A stretch of DNA of 56,206 nucleotides from an uncultured Lachnospiraceae bacterium (GTDB lineage: Bacteria; Bacillota; Clostridia; Lachnospirales; Lachnospiraceae): NCBI GenBank assembly GCA_947626285.1, contig CANQRR010000021.1, positions 1 through 56,206 of the forward strand, written 5' to 3'. This document shows, one piece after another, positions 6,721-15,774 of the stretch. The position numbers were made by a program, and so were the translations under genes. The notes under the pieces are model-generated. The model had not been told where the DNA came from. It worked only from the letters and a program-made list of their open reading frames with translations, and did not search any database. Within the stretch, counting starts at the first letter, position 1. The number at the start of each line of letters is the position of its first letter.

Positions 6721-9700
6721 ATGACGAAGAAAGTGACGACAGTACGGCAGAACCGCTGCGATGAGGAGATGAGCTTTCTCCTGTTCGGCTGCTATTCTCT
6801 GTTTCTTGCCATGCAGAAGCTTGCGGACCCGGCTGCCCGCTTTGGCAATGCGGTCAATCTGGCGCTCTACTGGGTGTTTGTGCCCGGATTCTTTACGCTG
6901 CTCGGATACTGCTGCAACAGACAGAGACGCATCGGCACGGCGCAGAGCCAGGAGAAATGGTTAAATCGCGCGATTCTTAAGTATGTCCTGTACTTTCTCG
7001 GATTGACGTTCGCCGATGTGATCCTGCAGAATTGGCAGCAGATCTTTCTGGCAGGGGACAAGCTGGCGCTTCTGTCGGCGGTGGCGGATGTCCTTTCTTT
7101 GATGCGGGTTCCGTCGGTCTCCGCGATCTTCTTCTCTCTTGCGCTTGCCCTGCTGCTCGCGAAGCTGTTTGACAGCGCGTTCGGGAGCCTGTCCGGGAAA
7201 GGGAAAAGGACGCTTCTGGTCGGAATCGTGCTCTTGCTCTGCGCGCTTCTGCGGTCGCGGCAGGATCTCTATCCCCTGGCGGCCGCTTTCCTGGGCTCGG
7301 ATCTGCAACCCGCGGTACCGTGCGTGCCGTATTTTGCGTTCTTCCTGTTCGGTGGGTGGCTGGAGGATAAGAAGCCGGGTTTTTGCTGGAAGATCGCGCT
7401 GATCTGCGCGGCGGTCACGGCTGTATCGGTGGTTTTGTACCGCACGCCGCTTAAGCCTCTGGCAGGAGTCACGATCTCGCTGCTTCCCGTATACCTGGTC
7501 TATGTCCTTTCTGAGGGATTTTCGGATCTCACACTGCGTGTCCGTTTCGCGCGAAGCCTGTGCCGGGCGGCTGAGCCGGTATTTCCGATCTATGCGTTTC
7601 TGGTGCTCGCGCTGAGCGCGTTTGGGGTAGGCCCGTTTGTCGTGTGGAAGACGATAGCGCTGGCGCTTGGTCTGCTTTTGCTCGTGTTTGTCGTTTTTTT
7701 CGGGATCCGTGCGGCGTCCAGCGGCTACGCGGTCATGGCGGATCGCCTGGCGGAGCGGACGCGTAGAAAGACGGCTTTGTATTTTGCGCTCTATACGGCC
7801 GTGTTTGCGCTTCTGGCGGTGCTCGTGTTCTTCCCGTTTCTCTATCACGGAAGGACGCTTGTGTGGCGGCAGGACACGATCCCGCAGTACTATCCGCGCG
7901 CGGTGTATTTCACTAATTATATCCGTGATCTGGTCTCGAATTTCCTGCATGGAAATTTTGAGCTTCCGATGTACGATTTCCGTTTCGGGCTGGGGAGCGA
8001 GGTCGTCTACAGTATGGAACCGCTGTACTTCCTCAATGCGCTCTTCGGCGCGGAGCATGTGGAGACGCTGCACACGGTGCTGATCCTGCTCCGCTTTTAT
8101 CTGGCGGGGATCACGTCCTCCATCTTTTTCCTGTATTTTAAGAAAGATTATTTCACTACGTTTTTCGCGAGCGCGGTGTATGTGTTCTGCGGCTTTTCGC
8201 TGTACGGAGGGGCCAGACATCCGATGTTCATGATCGCGATGGTGTATCTGCCGCTTCTGATTATTGCGATGGAGGAGATCCTGCGCGGCAGGAGATGGTA
8301 TCTGTGCACGATTCTGGTAGCGCTGGCGATGTTCAGCAATTATTATTTTCTGTATATGAGCACGTTCGGCATGGGCGTGTACTTTGTCGTGCGCTATTTC
8401 TGCGGCCCCTGGAAGAAGAGCTTCAAGGGCTTCATCGGGAAGGGATTGGTGATCAGCGGCAGTTACCTGCTCGGCATCGCGATGTCCTGCATCATTCTGG
8501 TGTCGAACCTCGGGGTGTACGCCGGCTCCGGACGCAGCGGGAGCGCGGTCATTAAGACTCCGTCGCTTCTGTATTACGGCGCTGAGTGGCTGCTCCGCTG
8601 TTTTATGACATTCCCGACCACGGTGAACGCTCCGGGCGACTGGCTGCGGCTGGGTCTTCTCCCGATCTCATTCTTCGCGGTGGTGCTTCTGTTCCTGCGC
8701 AAAGGGCGTAAGGAGCTGAAGATCTTTTCGGTGATCGCGGTCGTCATGATGGCGATGCCGCTGTTCGGCTTTGTGCTCTCCGGATTCAGCGCGATCACGA
8801 ACCGCTGGTGCTATATGATCGCGCTGCTCGTGGCCTATATTGTCGCGGACTGTCTGCCGGATCTGTTCCGGTTGAGCAGGAAGGAGATGGCCGTCTGCGC
8901 GGCCGCGGTCGGGATATACGTTTATTTTGCCTGCTTCGGGAACGTTCACGTCACGCAGTACACAAAGCTGGCGGCGATCTTTCTGGCGGTGATCCTTGTT
9001 TTGATTCTGGCGGCGCAGGAGGACGCGCGGAAGCTGACGTGCCGTGCCCGCCAGTTCATGCTGATCCTGCTGATGTTTGCAATGGTATTTTACAATGGTT
9101 TCACCCTGTTTGAATTGAGCGGCGTAGTAAAAGAATACGCGAGGCCCGGAATTGCGAAAGAGTGGTCGGAGGATACTCCGATGCGCGCGGTGCAGGAGCT
9201 GGGTGACGACAGCTTTTATCGGGTCGGGACGCCGAAACTGGAATACAACACGATCTCGTCGTCGATCATGTTTGACTACAACAGCATCTATATGTTCAAC
9301 AGCACGATGAACGGCTGCATCCTGGAATATCTGGAGAAGATGGGAGCCACCTCGTACAGCATTACCCAGTTTATGGGGTTGAACAACCGCGCGTTCCTGA
9401 ACGCGCCCGCGGCGGTAAAATACTATGCGGCGTACGCGGACAACAAGCGTCCTCTGCCTTACGGTTATGAGGAAAAGGAGCGTGTGGAGACGGACGGAAA
9501 GGAGACGGTCATCAGCGAGAACCGGTACGCGCTTCCGCTCGGCTACACTTATACAGATGCCATCACGCGGGAGGAGCTGGAGGAATACGACGTCGTGGGG
9601 CGCCAGGAGGTTCTGTTGCAGAAGGTCATGCTGGACGACGACGCGGCGGTGCAGGAGCTGCGAAAGGAGACAGGCGAAGAGGCGAAGCTGCCTCTGACCG

Positions 9701-10461
9701 CGCAGCGGGTGAAGCTGGAGTCCACGAAAGAGAACGGGATTACGCTGCTCGAGAACTCGATGACCGCGGGAGGGCAGGACCGGAAGAAATACAAGCTGAA
9801 GCTGGGTTTCCACGGGCTGCCGGATTCCGAGACCTATCTTGTGCTGAAAAACGCGTTTATCAAGGGCGACATGTCGGAGCAGGCGATCAATGTCAGGTTC
9901 CAGATAGGAGACGCGCAGTATGAATACAAGTTCCGCCCGGACGACGACCGGTACGGTTCGCAACAGGAAGATTATGTGTTTAACCTTGGCTATCAGGAGG
10001 AGGCGCTGGATTCCGTCACGATCAGCATGAGCCGCGAGGGGACGATTCAGTTTGACAGTATGGAGCTCTACTGCCAGCCGATGGAGCATCTGGAAGAATA
10101 TACGCAGGCGCTTACAGAGAATGTGCTGGAAAATGTGGAGATCGGTACCAACCGCATCTCGGGTGAGATCGCTCTGGAAGAGGACAAGATCCTCACGCTT
10201 TCTATCCCGTATCAGAACGGCTGGACCGCGTATGTAGATGGAAAACCGGTGAAATTGCTGCGTGCGAATTACATGTACATGGCGCTTCCGCTGACCGCCG
10301 GAGCGCACACGGTGGAGCTGACTTACGCGATCCCGGGCGCGAAATATGCACTTGTCATTATGCCGTGCTCAGTGGTATTATTAATCATATTATGTTTCGC
10401 GTCCTGGCTGTTCCGGAAGAGGCGGCAGCGGCGGAACTTATCGGGAGAAGATGAGAATTGA
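6721..10461 (+). CDS. YfhO-family membrane protein with extra N-terminal membrane domain
   Basis: A 1246-residue polytopic membrane protein. From about residue 350 it matches the YfhO family, which in Gram-positive bacteria is linked to glycosylation of lipoteichoic acid and similar polymers. Seen motifs are FFPFLYHG, the WRQDTIPQYYP loop, the DFRFGLGSE segment, many membrane helices, a large extracytoplasmic region and the C-terminal NGWTAYVDGKPV / GAHTVELTYAIPG block followed by a last membrane helix and a basic tail. Residues 1-340 add about ten further helices whose spacing and PYFAFFLFGGWL segment recall acyltransferase-3 proteins, but the catalytic His of that family is not apparent. 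The glycosyltransferase gene overlaps its stop, so the pair probably works together: the GT2 charges a carrier lipid and YfhO transfers the sugar outside. Confidence 0.82.
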   Translation: MTKKVTTVRQNRCDEEMSFLLFGCYSLFLAMQKLADPAARFGNAVNLALYWVFVPGFFTLLGYCCNRQRRIGTAQSQEKWLNRAILKYVLYFLGLTFADVILQNWQQIFLAGDKLALLSAVADVLSLMRVPSVSAIFFSLALALLLAKLFDSAFGSLSGKGKRTLLVGIVLLLCALLRSRQDLYPLAAAFLGSDLQPAVPCVPYFAFFLFGGWLEDKKPGFCWKIALICAAVTAVSVVLYRTPLKPLAGVTISLLPVYLVYVLSEGFSDLTLRVRFARSLCRAAEPVFPIYAFLVLALSAFGVGPFVVWKTIALALGLLLLVFVVFFGIRAASSGYAVMADRLAERTRRKTALYFALYTAVFALLAVLVFFPFLYHGRTLVWRQDTIPQYYPRAVYFTNYIRDLVSNFLHGNFELPMYDFRFGLGSEVVYSMEPLYFLNALFGAEHVETLHTVLILLRFYLAGITSSIFFLYFKKDYFTTFFASAVYVFCGFSLYGGARHPMFMIAMVYLPLLIIAMEEILRGRRWYLCTILVALAMFSNYYFLYMSTFGMGVYFVVRYFCGPWKKSFKGFIGKGLVISGSYLLGIAMSCIILVSNLGVYAGSGRSGSAVIKTPSLLYYGAEWLLRCFMTFPTTVNAPGDWLRLGLLPISFFAVVLLFLRKGRKELKIFSVIAVVMMAMPLFGFVLSGFSAITNRWCYMIALLVAYIVADCLPDLFRLSRKEMAVCAAAVGIYVYFACFGNVHVTQYTKLAAIFLAVILVLILAAQEDARKLTCRARQFMLILLMFAMVFYNGFTLFELSGVVKEYARPGIAKEWSEDTPMRAVQELGDDSFYRVGTPKLEYNTISSSIMFDYNSIYMFNSTMNGCILEYLEKMGATSYSITQFMGLNNRAFLNAPAAVKYYAAYADNKRPLPYGYEEKERVETDGKETVISENRYALPLGYTYTDAITREELEEYDVVGRQEVLLQKVMLDDDAAVQELRKETGEEAKLPLTAQRVKLESTKENGITLLENSMTAGGQDRKKYKLKLGFHGLPDSETYLVLKNAFIKGDMSEQAINVRFQIGDAQYEYKFRPDDDRYGSQQEDYVFNLGYQEEALDSVTISMSREGTIQFDSMELYCQPMEHLEEYTQALTENVLENVEIGTNRISGEIALEEDKILTLSIPYQNGWTAYVDGKPVKLLRANYMYMALPLTAGAHTVELTYAIPGAKYALVIMPCSVVLLIILCFASWLFRKRRQRRNLSGEDEN

Positions 10462-11531
10462 AATACTCGATCGTGATTCCCTGCTACAATTCCTCGGCGA
10501 CGATCCGCAAGGTGGTCGAGATGACGATGCAGGAGATGGAAAAACTGAATAAAAAGGATTATGAGTTCGTGTTGGTAGACGACTGTTCGCCGGATGGCGG
10601 GAAGACGGTCGCCGAACTGCTTTCCCTGGTGCGCGACTATCCCTGCGTGCGTGCGGTGGAGCTTGCGCGCAACGCAGGCCAGCACAACGCGGTCCTGGCC
10701 GGGCTGAATACGGCGGACGGCGATGTGTTTGTCGCGATGGACGACGATATGCAGACGCATCCCTCGCAGCTCCCGCTGCTGTTTGCGGAGTTTGAGAAAG
10801 GGTACGACATCGTTTACGGATATTATCCGGATAAAAAGCACAGCAAGTTCCGGAATTTCGGAAGTTATGTCAACTATATGACGCTGCGCGTTTTTCTGAA
10901 AAAGCCGAAGGATCTGCGCACGTCGAGCTTCTGGATCATCCGGCGCTTCGTTCGGGATTACGCGATCCAGTACAAGAGCGCGTACACGCACCTGCAGGGG
11001 CTGTTCTTGCGCACGACGAGAAACATCAGCTCGGTGCCGGTGCAGCACTTTGAGCGGGAGGTCGGCAGCTCGAATTACACGTTCAAAAAGCTGGTAAAGC
11101 TCTGGTCGAACATCATCGGGTTTTCGATCGTGCCGCTGCAGATGGCGATCTATACCGGTTTCGTGTTTTCCGTGCTGGGGATCCTGGGCGCGCTCGCGGT
11201 CGTGATCATCAAGATCGTGCGCCCGTGGACCTACATGGGCTGGCCGTCCACAATGGCTGCGATCTGCTTCTTTTCGGGGATCAATCTGCTGTTCATGGGC
11301 ATGGTGGGAGAGTATGTGGGACGGATCTTCCAGGGCATGAGCCGGAACCCGCAGTACGTGGTGCGCAGCATCCACACGCATGACGGCTCTGTGCCGGGCG
11401 CGCAGGATGCGCAGGGCGAACTGGAGGCGGCGGCGGAGCTGTTTGCTCCGGAGAAGAGCGCCTGCCGCGCGTCCGCCGGAAAAGAAAAGCATGAGGCGGC
11501 GGAGACAAAGCCGGAGAAGGAGAGCACATGA
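10458..11531 (+). CDS. Family 2 glycosyltransferase, polyprenyl-phosphate type
   Basis: Predicted to load a sugar from a nucleotide donor onto undecaprenyl phosphate, as in the GtrB/ArnC/DPM1 group. The N-terminal GT-A fold shows YSIVIPCYNS, the VDDCSPDGG loop and the metal-binding AMDDDMQTHP near residue 95. Two membrane helices near residues 230-255 and 270-290 anchor it. The last 50 residues are an Ala/Glu/Lys-rich tail. The start is a TTG whose last two bases overlap the YfhO TGA, a sign of translational coupling; the first in-frame residues KYSIVIP fit the family start. The ATP-grasp gene overlaps its own stop by ATGA. Substrate sugar cannot be told from sequence. Confidence 0.9.
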   Translation: MKYSIVIPCYNSSATIRKVVEMTMQEMEKLNKKDYEFVLVDDCSPDGGKTVAELLSLVRDYPCVRAVELARNAGQHNAVLAGLNTADGDVFVAMDDDMQTHPSQLPLLFAEFEKGYDIVYGYYPDKKHSKFRNFGSYVNYMTLRVFLKKPKDLRTSSFWIIRRFVRDYAIQYKSAYTHLQGLFLRTTRNISSVPVQHFEREVGSSNYTFKKLVKLWSNIIGFSIVPLQMAIYTGFVFSVLGILGALAVVIIKIVRPWTYMGWPSTMAAICFFSGINLLFMGMVGEYVGRIFQGMSRNPQYVVRSIHTHDGSVPGAQDAQGELEAAAELFAPEKSACRASAGKEKHEAAETKPEKEST

Positions 11532-12703
11532 AGAAGTTAATGATCATGGGAGCGGGCATCTACCAGGTGCCGCTGATCAAAAAAGCGAAAGAGATGGGAA
11601 TCTACACGATCGCGGTCAGCATTCCGGGGAACTATCCGGGTTTTGCGATCGCGGATCAGGTCTGCTATGAGAATACCGTGGACTATGAGCGCATCCTGGA
11701 GGTGGCGAAGCGGGAGAAGATCGACGGCATCGTCACGGCCGGGACGGACGTGGCGGTCATCACGATCGGAAAGGTCTGTGATGAGCTGGGTCTGCCGGGA
11801 CTGAGCTTTGAGGCGGCGAAGATCGCCTCGAACAAGATCCTGATGAAGAAGAAATATGAGGAGTATGGGGTGCGCACCGCGCGCTTCCGCGAGATCTCCT
11901 TTGCGGATGATATGTATGAAAAAATTGCGGGGCTGGAGTTTCCGCTGATCTTCAAGGCGATCGACACGTCGGGCAGCCGGGGCATCATCCGTGTGAATTC
12001 GAAGGATGAATTTGAGGCGGCGCGCGCGCTGGTGAAGGCGAATACGCGCACGGATTTCTTCATCGTGGAGGAGTTTATCGAGGGGGAAGAGTTCGGCGCG
12101 CAGGCTTTCGTGTACCGCGGTGAGGTGAAGTTTATCCTGCCGCACGGCGACTATGTGTTCCAGGGGGATACGGGCGTGCCGATCGGACATTTCGCTCCGT
12201 ATGACCTCGCGCCGGAGATCGTCGCGGACACAAAAGCGCAGCTGGAGAAGGCGATCGAGGCGATGGGACTGGACAACTGCGCGATCAACGCGGACTTTAT
12301 CCTGAAGGACGGCAAGACTTATGTGCTGGAGCTCGGGGGAAGATCCGGGGCGACTTGCCTGGCGGAGCTGGTGTCGATCTACTACGGTTTTGACTATTAT
12401 GAGAAGCTGATCCGGGCGGCGCTTGGCGAAGAGATAGATTTCCCGCAGGAACACGCGGTGGCGAACGCGAGCATGCTGCTGCGCAGCGATAAGGACGGTG
12501 TGATCAAGGCAATCGAGAACGGCAACGGGCCGGACGAGGACATCTACGAGATTCAGTTCGACTACGGGGTCGGGGACGAAGTGAAGAAGTTCCATGTGGG
12601 ACCGCACCGCATCGGACATGTCATCACGAAGGGTGAGACACTGGAGAAGGCGGTCAAAAAGCTGGATGAGGCGCTTGGGAAGATTCGGATCATCGTTGAG
12701 TAG
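11528..12703 (+). CDS. ATP-grasp domain enzyme
   Basis: A 391-residue ATP-dependent ligase-like protein of the PurK/carbamoyl-phosphate-synthase-related ATP-grasp group. Seen features are an N-terminal Rossmann-like segment (KLMIMGAGIYQVPLI), the TAGTDVA loop near residue 73, the ATP-grasp lid and hinge (FIVEEFIEGEEFGAQAF near residue 180), and the metal-binding end VLELGGRSGATCLAEL near residue 260. Such enzymes join a carboxylate to an amine through an acyl-phosphate. Its ATG overlaps the glycosyltransferase stop (ATGA), so it is made from the same message as YfhO and GT2. This suggests amino-acid-like decoration of a surface glycan or its precursor, but the substrate is not known. Confidence 0.85.
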   Translation: MKKLMIMGAGIYQVPLIKKAKEMGIYTIAVSIPGNYPGFAIADQVCYENTVDYERILEVAKREKIDGIVTAGTDVAVITIGKVCDELGLPGLSFEAAKIASNKILMKKKYEEYGVRTARFREISFADDMYEKIAGLEFPLIFKAIDTSGSRGIIRVNSKDEFEAARALVKANTRTDFFIVEEFIEGEEFGAQAFVYRGEVKFILPHGDYVFQGDTGVPIGHFAPYDLAPEIVADTKAQLEKAIEAMGLDNCAINADFILKDGKTYVLELGGRSGATCLAELVSIYYGFDYYEKLIRAALGEEIDFPQEHAVANASMLLRSDKDGVIKAIENGNGPDEDIYEIQFDYGVGDEVKKFHVGPHRIGHVITKGETLEKAVKKLDEALGKIRIIVE

Positions 12704-12763
12704 AAGATAGGCGTCGAAATATCCCAAACGGACAGGATTTGGCGATTTTGACGATTCGGGAGA

Positions 12764-14221
12764 TTAATTCTTTTTCAGAATTTTGAAGACAGTTTTCAGC
12801 TGCGGAAGTGCGTAGCGCGCGCCGACCGGGAGCAGGATCACGAAGAGCGCGTAGCGTATGAGAGACGGAGCCCCGAAGAGGAGCATCGTCGCGATGCAGA
12901 GAACAAAATAGGCACAGGAGATAAGCGCCGTCCGGGGCAGCGGGATCAGCTGTTCGCCGGTCAGGCGTTTTTCCATGTACGCCTGCATGCACATGAGCAC
13001 GAGGTAGCTGAACGCGGTCGTGTAGGCGGCCGCCCGGTAGCCGAACAGCAGAATGAAGATGTAGTTCAGCACGACGTTTAAGAACATGACGGACACGGTC
13101 GACGCAGCGACGAAGCCGGTCTTCTTGTGATAGTTCTGGATCGCGGTGTAGCTGTAGCTGTAGAAGCGAAACAGCGTGCCGGTCACCATCGGCGCGACCA
13201 GATAGATGGCCTCGCGGTAGCCCTTGCCGCCGAGGATCCGGATGATCTCCGGGGCGAAGAGCACGAGCAGCCAGGAGATGATGCCGAAGATGTGCATCAG
13301 GATCTTCCAGTAGCGCTCGATCTCGCCGCCTTCATTGCGTGAGATCTTTTCATACATCCACGGGAGCCAGGCGTTCCAGACCGCGTCCTCGAGGATCCAG
13401 ATGATGTAGGAGACGGTCGTCGCGAGCGAGAAGATCGCGCCGCAGATATCGCCGGTGATCGAATTCACCATAAGGCGGTCCGCCTGGTTCATGATCTGGA
13501 TGGACAGCACCTCCGGGATCAGCGGAAGGCTGAATTTGAGCGCGTAGCGCCAGTAATCGATGTTTATGATCTTTTTTCCCTGAGCGATCATGAGGATAGC
13601 GACAAAGAAGCCGCCGATGATCATAGGGATGTAGTAGCCGCCGATGCGCAGCGCCACGAGGGCGTCCTCGTGGCCGTTCTTTTTGCCCAGCCAGATCAGA
13701 AGCACGGACAGGACCGTTGCCGGGATGACGGTGGCGGCCGTGAACGCCGTGCTTGCCTTGTAGCGCATCATCTGTTTTTCTCTCCGCTGGAAATAGAAGA
13801 TGCTGGTGTGCGCGTACAGATACAGAAACATAATGTAGAGCATGAAATCGGTCAGGACGAAATTCGTCGCCAGACAGAGGTTCTGGATTGGGTCCTTTAA
13901 GATCAGGAACAGCCCGAAAAACACGCTGATCGAGAGGTAGGACAGCGTCTGCACACTGGAGACGTACTCGTTGAAACGCTCTTTTACATCGTATTTCGCG
14001 CGCTCCACGCTGCGCCACAGGCACAGGGAAAAGACCGGCATCAGGATCAGGAGCCAGGATTCGTAGATCTTGACCTGGTTGAACTGCGGCTTGGAGAGCA
14101 GACGGGTGTAGACCGGGGTCATCAGGAAGGTGATTCCGCGCACGAAAAGCTGCGCCAAGACATAGAAGATCCCGGCGGTAAAAGCGGTCTTGTTCAGCGA
14201 TTTCTTCGACTGGTCGGACAT
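12764..14221 (-). CDS. Oligosaccharide flippase (MOP superfamily, Wzx-like)
   Basis: A 485-residue polytopic membrane protein with about 12-14 hydrophobic helices and no soluble domain. The start KTAFTAGIFYVLAQLFVRG, the TPVYTRLLSK segment just after the first helix and the NQADRLMVNSI segment near residue 245 are typical of polysaccharide-biosynthesis flippases that move lipid-linked oligosaccharides across the membrane. The start is ATG at 14221 after GGGGAAG. It lies 79 bp downstream of the CapK-like gene on the same strand and converges with the ATP-grasp gene. The two blocks together look like one surface-polymer locus. Confidence 0.88.
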   Translation of the reverse strand: MSDQSKKSLNKTAFTAGIFYVLAQLFVRGITFLMTPVYTRLLSKPQFNQVKIYESWLLILMPVFSLCLWRSVERAKYDVKERFNEYVSSVQTLSYLSISVFFGLFLILKDPIQNLCLATNFVLTDFMLYIMFLYLYAHTSIFYFQRREKQMMRYKASTAFTAATVIPATVLSVLLIWLGKKNGHEDALVALRIGGYYIPMIIGGFFVAILMIAQGKKIINIDYWRYALKFSLPLIPEVLSIQIMNQADRLMVNSITGDICGAIFSLATTVSYIIWILEDAVWNAWLPWMYEKISRNEGGEIERYWKILMHIFGIISWLLVLFAPEIIRILGGKGYREAIYLVAPMVTGTLFRFYSYSYTAIQNYHKKTGFVAASTVSVMFLNVVLNYIFILLFGYRAAAYTTAFSYLVLMCMQAYMEKRLTGEQLIPLPRTALISCAYFVLCIATMLLFGAPSLIRYALFVILLPVGARYALPQLKTVFKILKKN

Positions 14222-14300
14222 ATTATCTTCCCCATTTGTGCTATTCGCGTTTCGTTTACTCTATCATGGTGGCGTCCGATGTTTACTAAACAAATTTAGT

Positions 14301-15611
14301 CTAGAACGCCCGCACGAAGCAGCGCAGTTTCCCATTCGGGTCGGGCGGGATGACGTCGAGCCATTCGATTCGGACGCGGAATTCATCGCCGTAGAGCTGC
14401 GTCAGGCGGTCGCGGAAATATGCGGAAATCTCATCCTGTGTGTAGCTGGTATCCAAGGGGTCGCTCACGAGCTCGACGCGCAGATCGTGGTAGGACTCCT
14501 GCACATAGCGGAACTGGGCGACTCCGGTGATGCCGTTCGGGATTTTGCGAAGCTCCAGGACGGAGGTTTCGTCTCCGTTCTCGTGTTTTACCATATCGTT
14601 CAGGCGGCCGTGGATCTTCGTGACATAGCGCAGACCGTCTTTCATGTACGAGGAAGCCTCGTCGCCGATGTCGTAGTTGATGATCGGGAACTCTGTTTTG
14701 AACAGCGGCGTCAGGATGACGCGTCCGTCGTCGGATAGATGATTGTATTTGTCGTAAATGTTGACGACGTGCGTGTCGTTGCAGACGACGAAATAGTCCT
14801 TGCCGGGGTGCTTGATGAGGCAGCTTCCAGTCTCGTCGCTGCCGTAGGCGTCTACCAGGTTCGGACCGAAAGTCTTTGTGAGCGTGTTGACCGTGATCTC
14901 GTCGACCATCTCGCTGACCGGAATGTACCATTTCGGATGGCGGATGGAGAGACCGTGCTGCTGCGCGAACACGGCGATGCGCACGATGCAGTTCTTGCGA
15001 AGGCTGATGAGATCCGGCGCGTACTCGTTGAGCTCGGCGATCACTTCGCGCATGCCCTCGTCCGTCTCGCAGCGCTTCTCGGAGAGCTTGCGTCGGCGCA
15101 GGATACCGAATTTCTGAACGACGGAATCGCGCGCCTTCTTTTCCGTGCGATAGCTTGATTCGAAAGTGATCATCTTTCCGAAAAACGGATTATAGCCGAA
15201 CGACATCAGGACGCGGATCCAGTTCGCGTTCGTGTAGGCGTGCTCGCGCTGGGATTGATAGATGCGCAGCGGCACGCCCGTAGAGCCGCTCGTGCTGGAG
15301 CAGTCCCAGGTATCGCGCGTCTCCGGGTGCGTGTCGTAGAGCTCCTTCATCCAGGCGCGAAGCTCGTCCTTGGTGAGCACCGGGAATTTCGCGAGATCTT
15401 CCGCGCAGTGGAAGTCGTCGGGCGTCAGATGACACGCGTCGAAACGCTTCCGGTAAAATGGAATCTCATACGCGGCTTTCATGAGTCTGTGGACATTTTG
15501 ATTTTGCCGCGCCCTGATCTTCGCCGGATCGCCCGTGAGTTTGCGGTCGAGCTTCAGAAGATAGACGAAGGTAAATGCGTTAAAGAATTTTTTTTGTATC
15601 GCAGATCCCAT
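14301..15611 (-). CDS. CapK/PaaK-like adenylate-forming enzyme
   Basis: A 436-residue member of the phenylacetate-CoA ligase/coenzyme F390 synthetase/CapK group. The P-loop-like SSTSGSTGVPLRIY near residue 112 and the YGSDETG motif near residue 255 are the adenylation signatures. They are followed by INYDIGDEAS and a C-terminal KIHGRLNDMV block. Family members activate a carboxylic acid as an acyl-adenylate; CapK-type members sit in polysaccharide loci. The ATG at 15611 is preferred because AAGGAG lies nine bases upstream; the frame continues upstream to 15662 without one. It is followed by the flippase gene. The acid it activates is unknown. Confidence 0.85.
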   Translation of the reverse strand: MGSAIQKKFFNAFTFVYLLKLDRKLTGDPAKIRARQNQNVHRLMKAAYEIPFYRKRFDACHLTPDDFHCAEDLAKFPVLTKDELRAWMKELYDTHPETRDTWDCSSTSGSTGVPLRIYQSQREHAYTNANWIRVLMSFGYNPFFGKMITFESSYRTEKKARDSVVQKFGILRRRKLSEKRCETDEGMREVIAELNEYAPDLISLRKNCIVRIAVFAQQHGLSIRHPKWYIPVSEMVDEITVNTLTKTFGPNLVDAYGSDETGSCLIKHPGKDYFVVCNDTHVVNIYDKYNHLSDDGRVILTPLFKTEFPIINYDIGDEASSYMKDGLRYVTKIHGRLNDMVKHENGDETSVLELRKIPNGITGVAQFRYVQESYHDLRVELVSDPLDTSYTQDEISAYFRDRLTQLYGDEFRVRIEWLDVIPPDPNGKLRCFVRAF

Positions 15612-15645
15612 GACGGATGTCTCCTTGCTTTTTACAATATAAGGA

Positions 15646-15674
15646 AGTATATCAAAAAACATTGTGAGTTACAA
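15646..15674 (-). promoter_or_regulatory. Promoter of the CapK-flippase unit
   Basis: On the minus strand TTGTAA (15674-15669), 17 bp and TATACT (15651-15646), with TG one base before the -10 box (extended -10). The same TTTTGATATACT core occurs before pyrH. Confidence 0.65.
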
Positions 15675-15774
15675 GAAATTCAAATTATTTAGTAAAATTT
15701 CAGAATTAGAAGGGTTAAAAAACAGCGCAAAGTGTGGTAATATAAAAAAATACTGGGGGAAAGAGGATTTGAAC

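Noticed and set aside
8668-10308. Long minus-strand open frame (546 codons) opposite the YfhO gene
   Set aside because: Composition is His/Arg/Gln-rich with no family motif; it is a GC-rich shadow frame of the real gene.
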